64,000 bases of DNA. It comes from Pseudoalteromonas viridis. Its GTDB lineage: Bacteria > Pseudomonadota > Gammaproteobacteria > Enterobacterales > Alteromonadaceae. Of the stretch, positions 55,423-64,000 are shown piece after piece. The translations under genes and the position numbers were made by a program. The notes under the pieces were generated by a model. The model had not been told where the DNA came from. It searched no databases and saw nothing but the letters and a program-made list of their open reading frames with translations. The stretch covers positions 310,001 to 374,000 of the forward strand of contig NZ_CP072426.1 of NCBI RefSeq assembly GCF_017742995.1. The letters are read 5' to 3'. Positions within the stretch are counted from its first letter, which is position 1. Every line of letters begins with the position of its first letter.

Positions 55423-56553
55423 CCCGCTTCCAGCTACGCATTCATTTGCCAGGACCGCAAATAATGCCGCTTCTTTTGAGTCAACACACACCCCATCCTG
55501 CGACAGCTCAGTTACCTCGTAACAAGCAGGCAAACGCGATTTAAACTTCTCGACCAGCAATGCGTTGTGGGCGCCACCACCGCTGAGTATGAGTTGTGTA
55601 GTCCCATCGAGCTGTAATGCGCTCAGGTGCTCCAACACACACCAGGCGGTTAGTTCATTCAGGGTCGCCAGCACATCCTGGTGAGACAATGGCTCAGAGC
55701 AAAGTGCTTGTTTTTGCTCAAGCATAGTCAAACTGAACACTTCAGGGCCTGTGGTTTTGGGTGTATCGAAATGGAAAAAGGGAATGGCCTTTAACGACTC
55801 AAGCAGACTATTACAGACTCGCCCTTGTTTTGCCAGCTTGCCGCCTTCATCATAAGCTTGGCCCAAATAACGTTGACAGTAAGCATCCATAAGCGTGTTT
55901 CCCGGTCCAATGTCTGAACATTGAACGTCTTCCACTGTGGCGTTTCGCGGCAGCACGGTAAAATTCGCAATCCCCCCCAGGTTCAGTAAAACACGGTTTA
56001 CCCGCTCGCTCTGATAGAGCAAGTAATCTCCGTACTGAGCAAGCGGCGCACCCTCGCCCCCTTTTGCGATATGCTTTTGACGAAAATCAGAAACGGTGAT
56101 GATTTGTGTTTGCGTGGCAACCTGATCGCCGTCTCCCAGCTGTAAGGTGCCATTGCCAAAATCTTCATGAGCATGCTGATGATGGGGACAATGGAATACA
56201 GTCTGGCCATGGCTGGCTATCAGGTCGATATCTTCACGTTTAACATGCCACTGCGACAGGGTTTGATTGATTAATTGGCCGTGATAGTGGCCTATCCAGG
56301 GGTTAAGTAAGGTCAAATATTCAAAGTTCACCGTGTCTTTTGCAAACACCTCTCGGACTTTATCTTTAAAGTCGTTGTCGTACGCTATGGTGGTAAACTT
56401 AAGCAGTTTGCATTGTGTATCAACACCTGATCCACTTACTTCGCACAGGGCCATGTCTAAGCCATCCAAAGAAGTACCACTCATCAGCCCCAGAATCATC
56501 CTTGCTGGCTTGTGCGCAATCGCATGAAGTTGATTGATTTGTTTAAACCCCAT
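55387..56553 (-). CDS. anmK: Anhydro-N-acetylmuramic acid kinase
   Basis: It hydrolyses and phosphorylates anhydro-MurNAc released from peptidoglycan, yielding MurNAc 6-phosphate for recycling. The 388-residue product has the family opening GLMSGTSLDGLDMALCEV (about 22-39), SHGQTVFHCP near 115, the LNLGGIANFTVLP block and GPGNTLMDAYCQRYLG near 208-223. It is the last of three closely spaced minus-strand genes. The 3' overlap with the unrecognised gene at 54898 is convergent. Confidence 0.94.
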   Translation of the reverse strand: MGFKQINQLHAIAHKPARMILGLMSGTSLDGLDMALCEVSGSGVDTQCKLLKFTTIAYDNDFKDKVREVFAKDTVNFEYLTLLNPWIGHYHGQLINQTLSQWHVKREDIDLIASHGQTVFHCPHHQHAHEDFGNGTLQLGDGDQVATQTQIITVSDFRQKHIAKGGEGAPLAQYGDYLLYQSERVNRVLLNLGGIANFTVLPRNATVEDVQCSDIGPGNTLMDAYCQRYLGQAYDEGGKLAKQGRVCNSLLESLKAIPFFHFDTPKTTGPEVFSLTMLEQKQALCSEPLSHQDVLATLNELTAWCVLEHLSALQLDGTTQLILSGGGAHNALLVEKFKSRLPACYEVTELSQDGVCVDSKEAALFAVLANECVAGSGLFSFGKISLPG

Positions 56554-56555
56554 CC

Positions 56556-56978
56556 CTAATATCCTGTACTATTGGCCGACACAACCGCAATCACCGGGTA
56601 ATCATTGACACCCAGCTCCAGCGTAAAGTTACGCTGCTCGTAGCCTTCCAGAACGACTTTGTGTGGCAATGCACTGACCAGCTGCGCAGCCCCATCGGCA
56701 TAAATCACCATCAACTGCTCCGGCTCCAGAATACGTCGGCCAGAAGAGAGATTCTCAATACTGAGCAACACGGCCCGGTATCCGTCGTCATTGGACATGG
56801 CGATACTGCGCGTTAACTTGAAGTCACTTTTAGCGGGTTTGATGCGCTCTGGGCGGTCAAACAGCAAAGAATCGAGGTTCATTTGCATGGTGTCAAAACG
56901 GTATGGCTTTAGTTCTTTTGCCGCTGTAGTTGCAGAAACCACCATTAGCACCCACATTAACAAGCCTGCTTTGCGCAT
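56556..56978 (-). CDS. Unrecognised exported protein
   Basis: The 140-residue product has a signal peptide (to about TTAA, residue 19) and a small beta-rich domain. It lies 2 bp upstream of anmK and 3 bp after the solute-binding protein gene, so the three look like one operon. The family is not recognised. Confidence 0.65.
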   Translation of the reverse strand: MRKAGLLMWVLMVVSATTAAKELKPYRFDTMQMNLDSLLFDRPERIKPAKSDFKLTRSIAMSNDDGYRAVLLSIENLSSGRRILEPEQLMVIYADGAAQLVSALPHKVVLEGYEQRNFTLELGVNDYPVIAVVSANSTGY

Positions 56979-56981
56979 ATC

Positions 56982-57791
56982 TCACACTCCGTAAAACGCT
57001 TCCAGGTTCGCGCTTCGCCCGCGCGTCCCCGCATCTATCCCATATTGATCGATCAAGTCCGCTATTTCGCTTTGTAGTGCTTCAATCGCGGCGTTGATCT
57101 CATTGATTTGCTGTTTATTAAATGATTTGCGGCTTAACATAAAATGAATGGCGTTATCATTGACGACATAGGGGTGGATCCGCATTTGCTCAAAACCCAG
57201 CTCTTCAATGTAGTAGTAACCGGAGAACTCATCTTCTATTAAGAAGTCGACACGCTTTTTGTTTACCAGTTGCATGCGCTGGCTGATACTGGGTACTTCC
57301 AGCAAGCGTTCTTTGTACCAGGCTATTTTCAATATCTGTTCAAGCTCTCTACCATAATAAGCGCCAGGATTGGCAACAAAGGTGTGCTCAGCGGCGAACA
57401 GCTCTGTCAGGCTTCTGACCTCTTTTAGCGTTTTTTTGCGGGTAAACAAGCGCATTCTTTCGCGACGATACGCCTGACTAAAAAACGCGACTTCGGCTCT
57501 TTGCGTATTAAAACTGGCAGACGGCAAGATATCTATAAAGCCTTTGGAAAGCTCAGTGATCCCGCGTGCGGATGACGGCAGCTGCACAAAGTCGATGCAA
57601 AGCTGAGCTTTTTCGAATACTCTTCGGGTAATGTCGATATCCAGACCATATGGGACCGTATCACGATACATCACATACGGTGGCCAGCTGGTACCAACAC
57701 CCACCTTGTAGCGCGTTTCGCACTGTGAATTGGCAAAAGCAGCGACGGGTAGGAAAAACAACAGAAAAATTAAATGCACGGCGTCTAGCAA
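56982..57791 (-). CDS. Periplasmic solute-binding protein of the amino-acid (SBP_bac_3) type
   Basis: The 269-residue product has a signal peptide (to about AFANSQ) and the family pattern VGVGTSWPPYVMYRDTVPYGLDIDITRRVFEKAQL near the N-terminus. It has no neighbouring ABC permease or ATPase. Orphan binding proteins of this type in Pseudoalteromonas and Vibrio often act as sensors or receptor components, or their transporter is elsewhere. Confidence 0.85.
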   Translation of the reverse strand: MLDAVHLIFLLFFLPVAAFANSQCETRYKVGVGTSWPPYVMYRDTVPYGLDIDITRRVFEKAQLCIDFVQLPSSARGITELSKGFIDILPSASFNTQRAEVAFFSQAYRRERMRLFTRKKTLKEVRSLTELFAAEHTFVANPGAYYGRELEQILKIAWYKERLLEVPSISQRMQLVNKKRVDFLIEDEFSGYYYIEELGFEQMRIHPYVVNDNAIHFMLSRKSFNKQQINEINAAIEALQSEIADLIDQYGIDAGTRGRSANLEAFYGV

Positions 57792-57832
57792 TCATTGATA
57801 TTAGCTAGATTATGAAGGATATCTGACAGAAA

Positions 57833-57858
57833 ACAAAGGCGCCTGAGCGCCTTTATTG
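57833..57858 (-). terminator. Terminator after the ChiA-like gene
   Basis: AAAGGCGC (57835-57842) pairs with GCGCCTTT (57847-57854) around CTGA, in the 132-bp gap between the solute-binding and chitinase genes. Confidence 0.65.
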
Positions 57859-57923
57859 GTTATTGTTGGCCAATCCCTTGGTCAATCAGAGGCACACACT
57901 CCAGCCTCTGATATCAACTTAGC

Positions 57924-60389
57924 TTAAAGTGCTTTCCAGACCATGGCTTTGCCAGGTTCTTCACCGCGAGTCCACCACTTAGCTTCATACAACTTGCCCT
58001 GATGGCTAACGCGGTCGCCGCCTACATAGACTTTGTTGCTTACCCAAGGATCGGCACCTGCCGCTGCGTCTGTAACCGTAACATCAAATGACGTTGTAGT
58101 CGTAGCAACACCATCCGACACCGCAACAGTAACCTGATAGGTCGTATCCTGAGTAACTTGTGGAGCCGTAATTGTTGCGCTTGCGCCCTGACCATCGACG
58201 GTCAAACCGTTGCTTGCAGACCAGGTGTAAGTCAAGGCATCACCATTGGGGTCGGTTGCACTGACTTGTACCGACGCACTGGTGTTTTCAGCCAGAGACA
58301 GTGCAGCAATCGGTGTTACGACTGGCGCGTCATTGCCTGTTGAAGGCGCTTTTACCAGTACAGTCACATTGCGTGTCGTGGTCGATTCACCATCAGAAAC
58401 GGCGATAGTTAGCGTATACTCGGTATCCTGAGTCACAACCGGTGCAGCCACACCAACAGCGGCAGTAGTCGCATTTGTGAGCGTCAAGGCAGCTGGCGCA
58501 CTCCATGCAAAGGTCAGCGGCTGGTTATCCGGGTCTGAAGCCGTTGCAGTAACTGTGATTGAACCACCCGATTGCACTGTGACATTGCTGTCAACAGAAA
58601 CGACCGGCGGCTTATTCACAGGTACGCCCCCTGTCAGGCCATCGTACATGGCATTGAGAATATCGCCATTATCCGCATCGATTTCCCAGGCGAACAACCC
58701 ACCAAGGTCATACAGGTTAACGTAACGACCTTTCGCCTCAACAGAGCGTGCGCTGTCAAACGTCAGTAATTTACCATTGCTGCGGTTCCACACATACGCC
58801 GCTTCGGCCTGCTCGTCATAACCTACTTCAAAACCGTTGAGACCTGTCCCATTTGGACCCACCAGATTGGCAGCGATTGCCTTATAGTCCATGATCCCTG
58901 GCTCCCAGACGCCTTCTGACGTTGAGCCTGTGTACTTGCCGTTACCTGGCGCAGTCATCGGGTTGCCCGGGATAGTGGTGTTCTGATCCATCACGCCTTC
59001 CCAGCCACGACCGTACATCGCGGCACCCATGACGATTTTCTTCGAGTTAACGCCTTGCTGTAATAACAGTTGAACCGCGTTGTGTGCTGTATAAGCAGGT
59101 CCTTTACGTGGCTCGCCGTTGTCATCAACACCTGTACCGTTACATTCATCCTGGCTCAGGTGTGAGCCACAATACAAACCAGTCTGATGACCAGTTACAT
59201 TGTTCCAGCCACCGTAGAAGTCGTAGGTCATTGCGAAGATATAATCCATGTACTGCTGTGCAGCCTGGTAATCAACATCTTCAATCTTGTCGTAACCTGA
59301 CCCTATTGCAGACGTCAACTCGTAGGTGCGGCCAGTTTCCGCTTCTAGCTCGTCTAACATGGCACGTAGTTCTGCCATTAGTGCGATATAAGCCGGACCA
59401 TCATTCACCGGATCGCCCAGATCCGGGTTAGGGCCGTCACCGCCCGGGAATTCCCAGTCAATGTCGACACCATCGTAGAATTTCCAGGTTTTCAGGAATT
59501 TCTTCATTGAAGCGACGAAAACATCACGGTTTGCTTTGGTCGTGAAGCCGTGGAACGGATCTGACAGCGTCCAGCCACCGACAGAAGGCAAGATCTTAAG
59601 ATCCGGATAACGCTGCTTGAGTGCCATCAGCTGCGCGTAAGTACCACGAATTGGGTCATTCTGGTTAACGCCCGGCAGTGTTTTTTGAACAGCCGCCCAG
59701 GGGTCGTGGATCACCACTTCGTAATCTGCAGTACCGGCACACGCTTTTTGCAGTGCACGCCAGCTGTTACCATTTTCAATTTCTTTAAGTGACTCGTTAG
59801 GGCCACAGATTGGAATGAAGCCATATAACAAGTGGCTCAGGTTTTGCGCCGGAATGTTGGTGACGTCGAAATCACGGCCATAAATCCCCCATTCAACAAA
59901 GTAAGCACCCGTTACTTTGCCTGGTATTGTGCCGTTGTTACGGTTATTCGGATTTACATCCATAGGCAGAGGCTCAAGGTGGCCACCGTCTGTGTCGGCA
60001 ATCACAATCTCCTTACCGGCACTTCTTGCACAACCTGTGCTGTCGCACAGCTCAACATACAAAGTGTGGCGACCAGACTGAGTATATGGGAAAGTGATTG
60101 TGCCGCTTTTGGTGCCCGCGTCCAGTACACCTTCATTAACCAGCTGGTTATCGAAATACACTTTGTAGCTGTCGCCGCCTGTACCACTCCAGGCATTCCA
60201 CTTTATCTGAATGTCGACTTGCTCTTTGGCTGTGACCAGGTCTTTGTAAGAACCGTTACCGTCGAGTACGACATCAACAAATGAGTACACTTGTGGCTCC
60301 CAGCTCAGGCTAGGGGTAGATGGAGCCGCTAATACTGAACCGCTCATCAGAGCTAAGCCAATCGCCGTGCTAATCTGTTTAATCTTCAT
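57924..60389 (-). CDS. chiA: GH18 chitinase, ChiA-like, with two Ig-like domains and a CBM5/12
   Basis: A secreted chitinase of 821 residues. The signal ends near LAAPS (22). A ChitinaseA N-terminal beta domain spans about 24-132 and the GH18 barrel about 158-595, with the catalytic DGVDIDWE at 306-313 (Glu313). Two Ig/cadherin-like domains follow (about 600-690 and 695-780, each with SVSDGxxTTT) and a C-terminal CBM5/12 chitin-binding module (about 785-821) with AKWWTRGEEPGKAMVWKAL. The Glu lies at nearly the same number as in Serratia ChiA. The last 45 residues closely match the LPMO C-terminus next door. It lies 91 bp downstream of the LPMO gene in the same direction. Confidence 0.95.
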   Translation of the reverse strand: MKIKQISTAIGLALMSGSVLAAPSTPSLSWEPQVYSFVDVVLDGNGSYKDLVTAKEQVDIQIKWNAWSGTGGDSYKVYFDNQLVNEGVLDAGTKSGTITFPYTQSGRHTLYVELCDSTGCARSAGKEIVIADTDGGHLEPLPMDVNPNNRNNGTIPGKVTGAYFVEWGIYGRDFDVTNIPAQNLSHLLYGFIPICGPNESLKEIENGNSWRALQKACAGTADYEVVIHDPWAAVQKTLPGVNQNDPIRGTYAQLMALKQRYPDLKILPSVGGWTLSDPFHGFTTKANRDVFVASMKKFLKTWKFYDGVDIDWEFPGGDGPNPDLGDPVNDGPAYIALMAELRAMLDELEAETGRTYELTSAIGSGYDKIEDVDYQAAQQYMDYIFAMTYDFYGGWNNVTGHQTGLYCGSHLSQDECNGTGVDDNGEPRKGPAYTAHNAVQLLLQQGVNSKKIVMGAAMYGRGWEGVMDQNTTIPGNPMTAPGNGKYTGSTSEGVWEPGIMDYKAIAANLVGPNGTGLNGFEVGYDEQAEAAYVWNRSNGKLLTFDSARSVEAKGRYVNLYDLGGLFAWEIDADNGDILNAMYDGLTGGVPVNKPPVVSVDSNVTVQSGGSITVTATASDPDNQPLTFAWSAPAALTLTNATTAAVGVAAPVVTQDTEYTLTIAVSDGESTTTRNVTVLVKAPSTGNDAPVVTPIAALSLAENTSASVQVSATDPNGDALTYTWSASNGLTVDGQGASATITAPQVTQDTTYQVTVAVSDGVATTTTSFDVTVTDAAAGADPWVSNKVYVGGDRVSHQGKLYEAKWWTRGEEPGKAMVWKAL

Positions 60390-60480
60390 TACTTTCTCAA
60401 CCTTATTTACATGTTATATCCAAACCCCGGGGGGATGATTTATTGGTACTGCTTAAAACTCTTTATCAGCTATAATCTGG

Positions 60481-61917
60481 TTACAGCGCTTTCCAGACCT
60501 GGGCTTTACCGGGCTCTTCACCTCGGGTCCACCACTTAGCTTCAAAATTTTTGCCACCATGAGACACTTTGTCGCCGCCAACATAAGTGCTTGAGGCCTT
60601 CCATTGCGGGTAAGTCGACACGGGCACGTCTTTGACCGTTACACTAAAGTCTCTTGATGTTTCTAGCTCGCCATCAGATACCGTCACAGACACGCTATAC
60701 TGAGTATCCGCTGCAACTTCGCCGCTTTGTAAACTAATGGTGGCGCCACTGCCTGTCAGTGTGAGCCCGGCAGGCACAACCCAGCTATAAGTGAGCTCTG
60801 TTTGTTCATCATCAAATGCATGCACATGCACCTGAGCTTGTGTGTTTTCGTCCATCAACACCGGTTCTGGCTGGTGGACCGTAGGCGGTGTGTTGGGCGC
60901 TTTGGGCACAATTGTGAGGTTATAGGTATACGCAGCATCCGTCACAAACACCTGATTACTCAGCAAATTGGCATCATCGAAAAGCACATCGCCATTGGCT
61001 TGTTTGACACCCACCTGGACATCGTTGGCATAGCTTGTGTTTAACTGACCTGCCAGTGTACTCGCCCAGTTAGCCTGGTTTTGTGCTGTTACAGCGAACG
61101 AATGCTTAACGATTTCCTGACCGTTTTGATCAAATACCCTTGCCCAGATCAAATCGCCTACGTTGGCGCTCTGGCCACGACTTACAAAGTAGCCCGCGGC
61201 ATACCAATCATTTGGCTGGGTGTCGCCCACAATGGTGATATCGCTACAATTGTAAAAGCCTTCCCCAACCACGTCGTTACGCTGCCAGCGAGTATACAAA
61301 ATGGCGTCGCCACTTCGGCCCTGAGGTATTTGAATGGTCATTTCGTAAATCCGTTTGCCATCCGGGTCTTTAACGAAATCCACGTTACCCACTTCGGTGA
61401 TCAAGTCTATGTTGCCCCAGGTCATGACATCGCTAGCCGGGTTAAAGCCGGGCTTGGTCAAATAGAACTTCCAGAAGCTCGGGTTATGTGGCGTTGTGGC
61501 GTGAAAGCGAATTGCCAGCTCACCGTTTGCATTGGGACGAACCTCTGTCTTTTGCCAGTGTGCGGATGGTAAGTTCATGCCACGCTTTTCAGAAGAACCC
61601 GCCGCACATAAGGTGCCATCGGGAATATTCTTTTCTACTGCCTGTTGGTTATTGTAATCGGGCGTATTGACAGCAAATTCATGCTCCTGAATAAACTGCA
61701 CGTACCCGGACTCAAGATAAGCGGCCCGACATGCGGCATTAGGAATATTCGAGCCGTCTTCTGGCCACCAGTAGCCACCCTGATCTTCACAAATTGCCTG
61801 TCTGGCCATTGGAAAGTCCATATAGCCATGACTGGCAGCCAGCTCGCTGTAACCCAGTGCCGATACCACCAAAACACCGATTGCAGTTTGCTGTGACAAT
61901 GATTTAAACGTTTTCAT
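60481..61917 (-). CDS. AA10 lytic polysaccharide monooxygenase with a CBM5/12
   Basis: A secreted copper enzyme that oxidatively cuts crystalline chitin and opens it for the chitinases. The signal peptide ends at LAAS, leaving His30 as the first mature residue (HGYMDFPMARQ); with His120 in LPSAHW it forms the copper histidine brace. The AA10 domain covers about 30-240. A GbpA-like or FnIII-type middle region and an Ig-like domain (about 345-430) follow, with a C-terminal CBM5/12 (about 435-478, AKWWTRGEEPGKAQVWKAL). It lies between two GH18 genes in the same orientation. Confidence 0.94.
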   Translation of the reverse strand: MKTFKSLSQQTAIGVLVVSALGYSELAASHGYMDFPMARQAICEDQGGYWWPEDGSNIPNAACRAAYLESGYVQFIQEHEFAVNTPDYNNQQAVEKNIPDGTLCAAGSSEKRGMNLPSAHWQKTEVRPNANGELAIRFHATTPHNPSFWKFYLTKPGFNPASDVMTWGNIDLITEVGNVDFVKDPDGKRIYEMTIQIPQGRSGDAILYTRWQRNDVVGEGFYNCSDITIVGDTQPNDWYAAGYFVSRGQSANVGDLIWARVFDQNGQEIVKHSFAVTAQNQANWASTLAGQLNTSYANDVQVGVKQANGDVLFDDANLLSNQVFVTDAAYTYNLTIVPKAPNTPPTVHQPEPVLMDENTQAQVHVHAFDDEQTELTYSWVVPAGLTLTGSGATISLQSGEVAADTQYSVSVTVSDGELETSRDFSVTVKDVPVSTYPQWKASSTYVGGDKVSHGGKNFEAKWWTRGEEPGKAQVWKAL

Positions 61918-61933
61918 AGTTTGCCTCTAGCAT

Positions 61934-61950
61934 AGGGGCCGAAGCCCCCT
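61934..61950 (-). terminator. Weak hairpin between chitinase C and LPMO genes
   Basis: AGGGG and CCCCT arms are separated by a short GC-rich loop in the 50-bp gap between the upstream GH18 gene and the LPMO gene. It has no U run, so it may tune rather than stop transcription. Confidence 0.35.
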
Positions 61951-61967
61951 TGGATTAAATGGGTCGG

Positions 61968-64000
61968 TTACAAACTACAAACCTTGGTATAATCTGAGCT
62001 GGTCGATGGTTGCTTGTTGCTCCACCACTTCGCTTTGTACACCCCATTGCCGTCGATGATTAAATCGCCCTGAGCTGCATGACTGCCCTTTGGAAACTCC
62101 GGATAAACCGTGATTTGTGAGATAGGCACCCCTTCACAGCTTGTGATAGGTCCGCCGTTACCGTCACCAGGTTTTGCATCAGGTAGTTGTGGGTACTCAA
62201 ACTTAAAGGCGTAACGCTTTCCATCTTTCTCAGCCACGAAGTTAACCGGACCTGTGATAGGCATGTAATACATCACCTGCGCATTGACCGTTTCACCCGG
62301 CGCGAACGATTTTGGAATGTTGCCCCACTCGTCGACCAGCGTGATAGAGAACCGGTGGAATTCGTTTTCGAATCCGCCAATGTTGTTTCCGGCTGCGTTT
62401 GAGGCATTCACTTCAACCGCCATGCCCAGTTTTTCCTGCGCATTCCAGTTAGACTTGAAGATTGCGGACGTAGCGACTGGCACATCAAAGGTGATCTTCG
62501 CACCTGACAAGTCGATTGCAGAGTTATTAGTAAAGGCAAATGTCGGTGCAATCGGATAGTTATCATCGCCAAGAGGGAAATCCTTAGCCGTAAAGCTGAC
62601 ATCAACCGCTTCTGCCGGCACCTGGAAGTTCACGTTGCCGGGGTGAATATCATACTGCGCGCCGGACTGGTTGAACTTGTTGTAGGCCAGCGTAGTCAGG
62701 CTTGAACCCATAAAGTACTCGCCCTTCGCTGCATCATAATCAAAGTCACCAGCCAGCTCCCAGAACATGATCCCGCCCAGTCCATTGTTAATTACGTAGT
62801 CAACCTTAGTGCCCATCGACTCTTCATCTTCAATCGACAGGAACACTTTTTTCTCGGCATTCCATAACCAAGGGGCAACTGCGACAGAGTCATAGTGACG
62901 TGTGTATGTACCTGTAAGAGCATCTGCTGGATCTGTATCCGGGCTAAGGCCGTAATCAGCCAGGTAGCTTCCTAATACACCAGATTGCAGGTTCTTGACA
63001 TGCCATAGCGGGTTAGAGCCGGCAGGCACTTCTAGCCCAACGTCATTCTTATCGTGCCAGAGGTTATCGATACCTACTGCGCCGTTGCCGCACTTATTCT
63101 TTTCACCTTTACCTGTGCCCGGCGGACAGTTTGCCTGATCTGGGAATGCTGCCTGACCCCATAAGCCGTTAGTGCCACCCTGCACATCTTTAAAGCCGCG
63201 CGTATAGTAAGGAATACCTATGTTAATACGGCCCGCAGACAGTGCACCACGGAAGTACTTCACGGCCCAGTCGGTGTTCAGGTAGCCGATACCCTCAAAT
63301 TCAGCGGTGCCGTACACATTCCAAGCTTTGAGCTCAGAATCTTCACCAGTGTCAAACAGAGATGCATTGTGACCAACATGCTGGTTCCAGGCGCCATGCA
63401 AGTCATAAGACATGATGTTCACATAGTCCAGATATTTAGTGACCTGGAAGGTCTCCATACCACGCAGCAGATAACCTGAAGACGGCGAAGCAATGGTCAA
63501 CATGTAGTGCTTCCCATCCTGCTGACCGGCTTTATCCAGCTCTTCACGTAGGCGCTTCATTAGCACCTGATAAGAGGCATTCAATCCCGCGCGTAATGCG
63601 TTAGAAATGGGGAAATCATCCGGGTGACCAGCGTCGTTCATTGACGTTGGGTATTCATAGTCGATATCAACACCATCAAAGCCATAGGTACGAATGAATT
63701 CCACGGCACTTGCTGCAAACGCGTCAATACCAGAGTGGTTGACACTGCCATCGGCATTGGTTGTCATCGTGTAGAAACCACCGCTGTTCACGCGTTTGCC
63801 ATCGCTGCCAAAGTAGCCGCCCGTTTCTGCCCAGCCGCCCACTGAAATTAAGGTTTTAACATCCGGGTATTGCTTTTTATATTTGTTCAGCAGGTTGAAG
63901 TGACCTTTATAAGGCAATGCCGGGTCCATCTCTGCACCAGCCTCTCCGGGCCACTCCATGTTCGTTGCAGGGTTACCGGGGGCAGCGGGATCGCCGATCG
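61968..64000 (-). CDS. GH18 chitinase with C-terminal chitin-binding module (partial, 5' end missing)
   Basis: The frame is open to the window edge (IGDPAAPGNPATNMEW), so the start lies outside. The barrel contains SVGGWAETGG and the catalytic FDGVDIDYEYP (DxxDxDxE). The part after the barrel (visible residues about 450-600) has an Ig-like/FnIII or chitin-binding character (PTFAFTNNSAIDLSGAKITFDVPV), and the end (VYKAKWWSNKQPSTS) is a divergent CBM5/12. The enzyme resembles the ChiC/ChiD-like GH18 proteins found beside ChiA and LPMO genes in Pseudoalteromonas. It is the first known gene of the locus. Confidence 0.92.
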   Translation of the reverse strand, partial: IGDPAAPGNPATNMEWPGEAGAEMDPALPYKGHFNLLNKYKKQYPDVKTLISVGGWAETGGYFGSDGKRVNSGGFYTMTTNADGSVNHSGIDAFAASAVEFIRTYGFDGVDIDYEYPTSMNDAGHPDDFPISNALRAGLNASYQVLMKRLREELDKAGQQDGKHYMLTIASPSSGYLLRGMETFQVTKYLDYVNIMSYDLHGAWNQHVGHNASLFDTGEDSELKAWNVYGTAEFEGIGYLNTDWAVKYFRGALSAGRINIGIPYYTRGFKDVQGGTNGLWGQAAFPDQANCPPGTGKGEKNKCGNGAVGIDNLWHDKNDVGLEVPAGSNPLWHVKNLQSGVLGSYLADYGLSPDTDPADALTGTYTRHYDSVAVAPWLWNAEKKVFLSIEDEESMGTKVDYVINNGLGGIMFWELAGDFDYDAAKGEYFMGSSLTTLAYNKFNQSGAQYDIHPGNVNFQVPAEAVDVSFTAKDFPLGDDNYPIAPTFAFTNNSAIDLSGAKITFDVPVATSAIFKSNWNAQEKLGMAVEVNASNAAGNNIGGFENEFHRFSITLVDEWGNIPKSFAPGETVNAQVMYYMPITGPVNFVAEKDGKRYAFKFEYPQLPDAKPGDGNGGPITSCEGVPISQITVYPEFPKGSHAAQGDLIIDGNGVYKAKWWSNKQPSTSSDYTKVCSL

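Overview
This window looks like a marine gammaproteobacterium close to Pseudoalteromonas or another alteromonad. The evidence is the TtpC-type TonB system, the large TonB-dependent receptor with a partner lipoprotein, secreted S8 and M43 proteases, a chitinase/LPMO locus, a GH92 mannosidase locus, and the class II DAHP synthase, PpsR, PpsA and YdiJ-like block. Genus is inferred from gene content only. No tRNA or rRNA gene was seen.

The left 5.4 kb is unusual and nearly gene-free. It opens with the C-terminal end of an unrecognised protein that might be a replication initiator. Next comes an array of about a dozen imperfect tandem units of 138-164 bp, each headed by the motif GATGTGTTCYT. The next gene is a clear Tus (replication terminus binding) homologue that keeps all five residues of the pocket that locks the flipped Ter cytosine in E. 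coli Tus. Further single copies of the motif lie at 477, 3527, 5300, 13762 and 15848, and all 17 near-exact copies read the same way on the + strand. I interpret them as Ter-like sites, so this would be a highly amplified, polar replication fork barrier. This is the most interesting system in the window.

5.4-13.6 kb holds class II DAHP synthase, PpsR, PpsA, a PGPGW membrane protein and a YdiJ-type FAD/Fe-S dehydrogenase. 13.6-17.1 kb is an accessory patch with two IS4-like remnants flanking a TonB-C-like lipoprotein, followed by a tyrosine recombinase. 17.2-26.4 kb has a DUF417 membrane protein, two secreted proteases and three unrecognised genes. 27.4-28.8 kb is asd with a structured, terminator-ended leader RNA.

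29-39 kb is a TonB-powered uptake block on the minus strand: DUF3450 protein, TtpC-like ExbB, ExbB, ExbD, TonB and TPR protein, followed by a beta-helix lipoprotein and a TonB-dependent receptor. A chemoreceptor lies upstream. 41-47 kb is a mannoside utilisation locus (GH92 mannosidase, sugar permease, mannose isomerase, fructokinase) with two identical LacI-type operators. 47-57 kb is housekeeping and miscellaneous: MBL-fold lipoprotein, YcgN, DUF885 peptidase-like protein, an orphan 7TMR-DISM histidine kinase, a Na/Pi cotransporter, AnmK and a solute-binding protein. 57.9-64 kb is a chitin degradation locus (ChiA-like GH18, AA10 LPMO, and a second GH18 cut by the window end).

Most coding sequence right of 14 kb is on the minus strand, which fits a replication fork moving leftward towards the Ter-like array.
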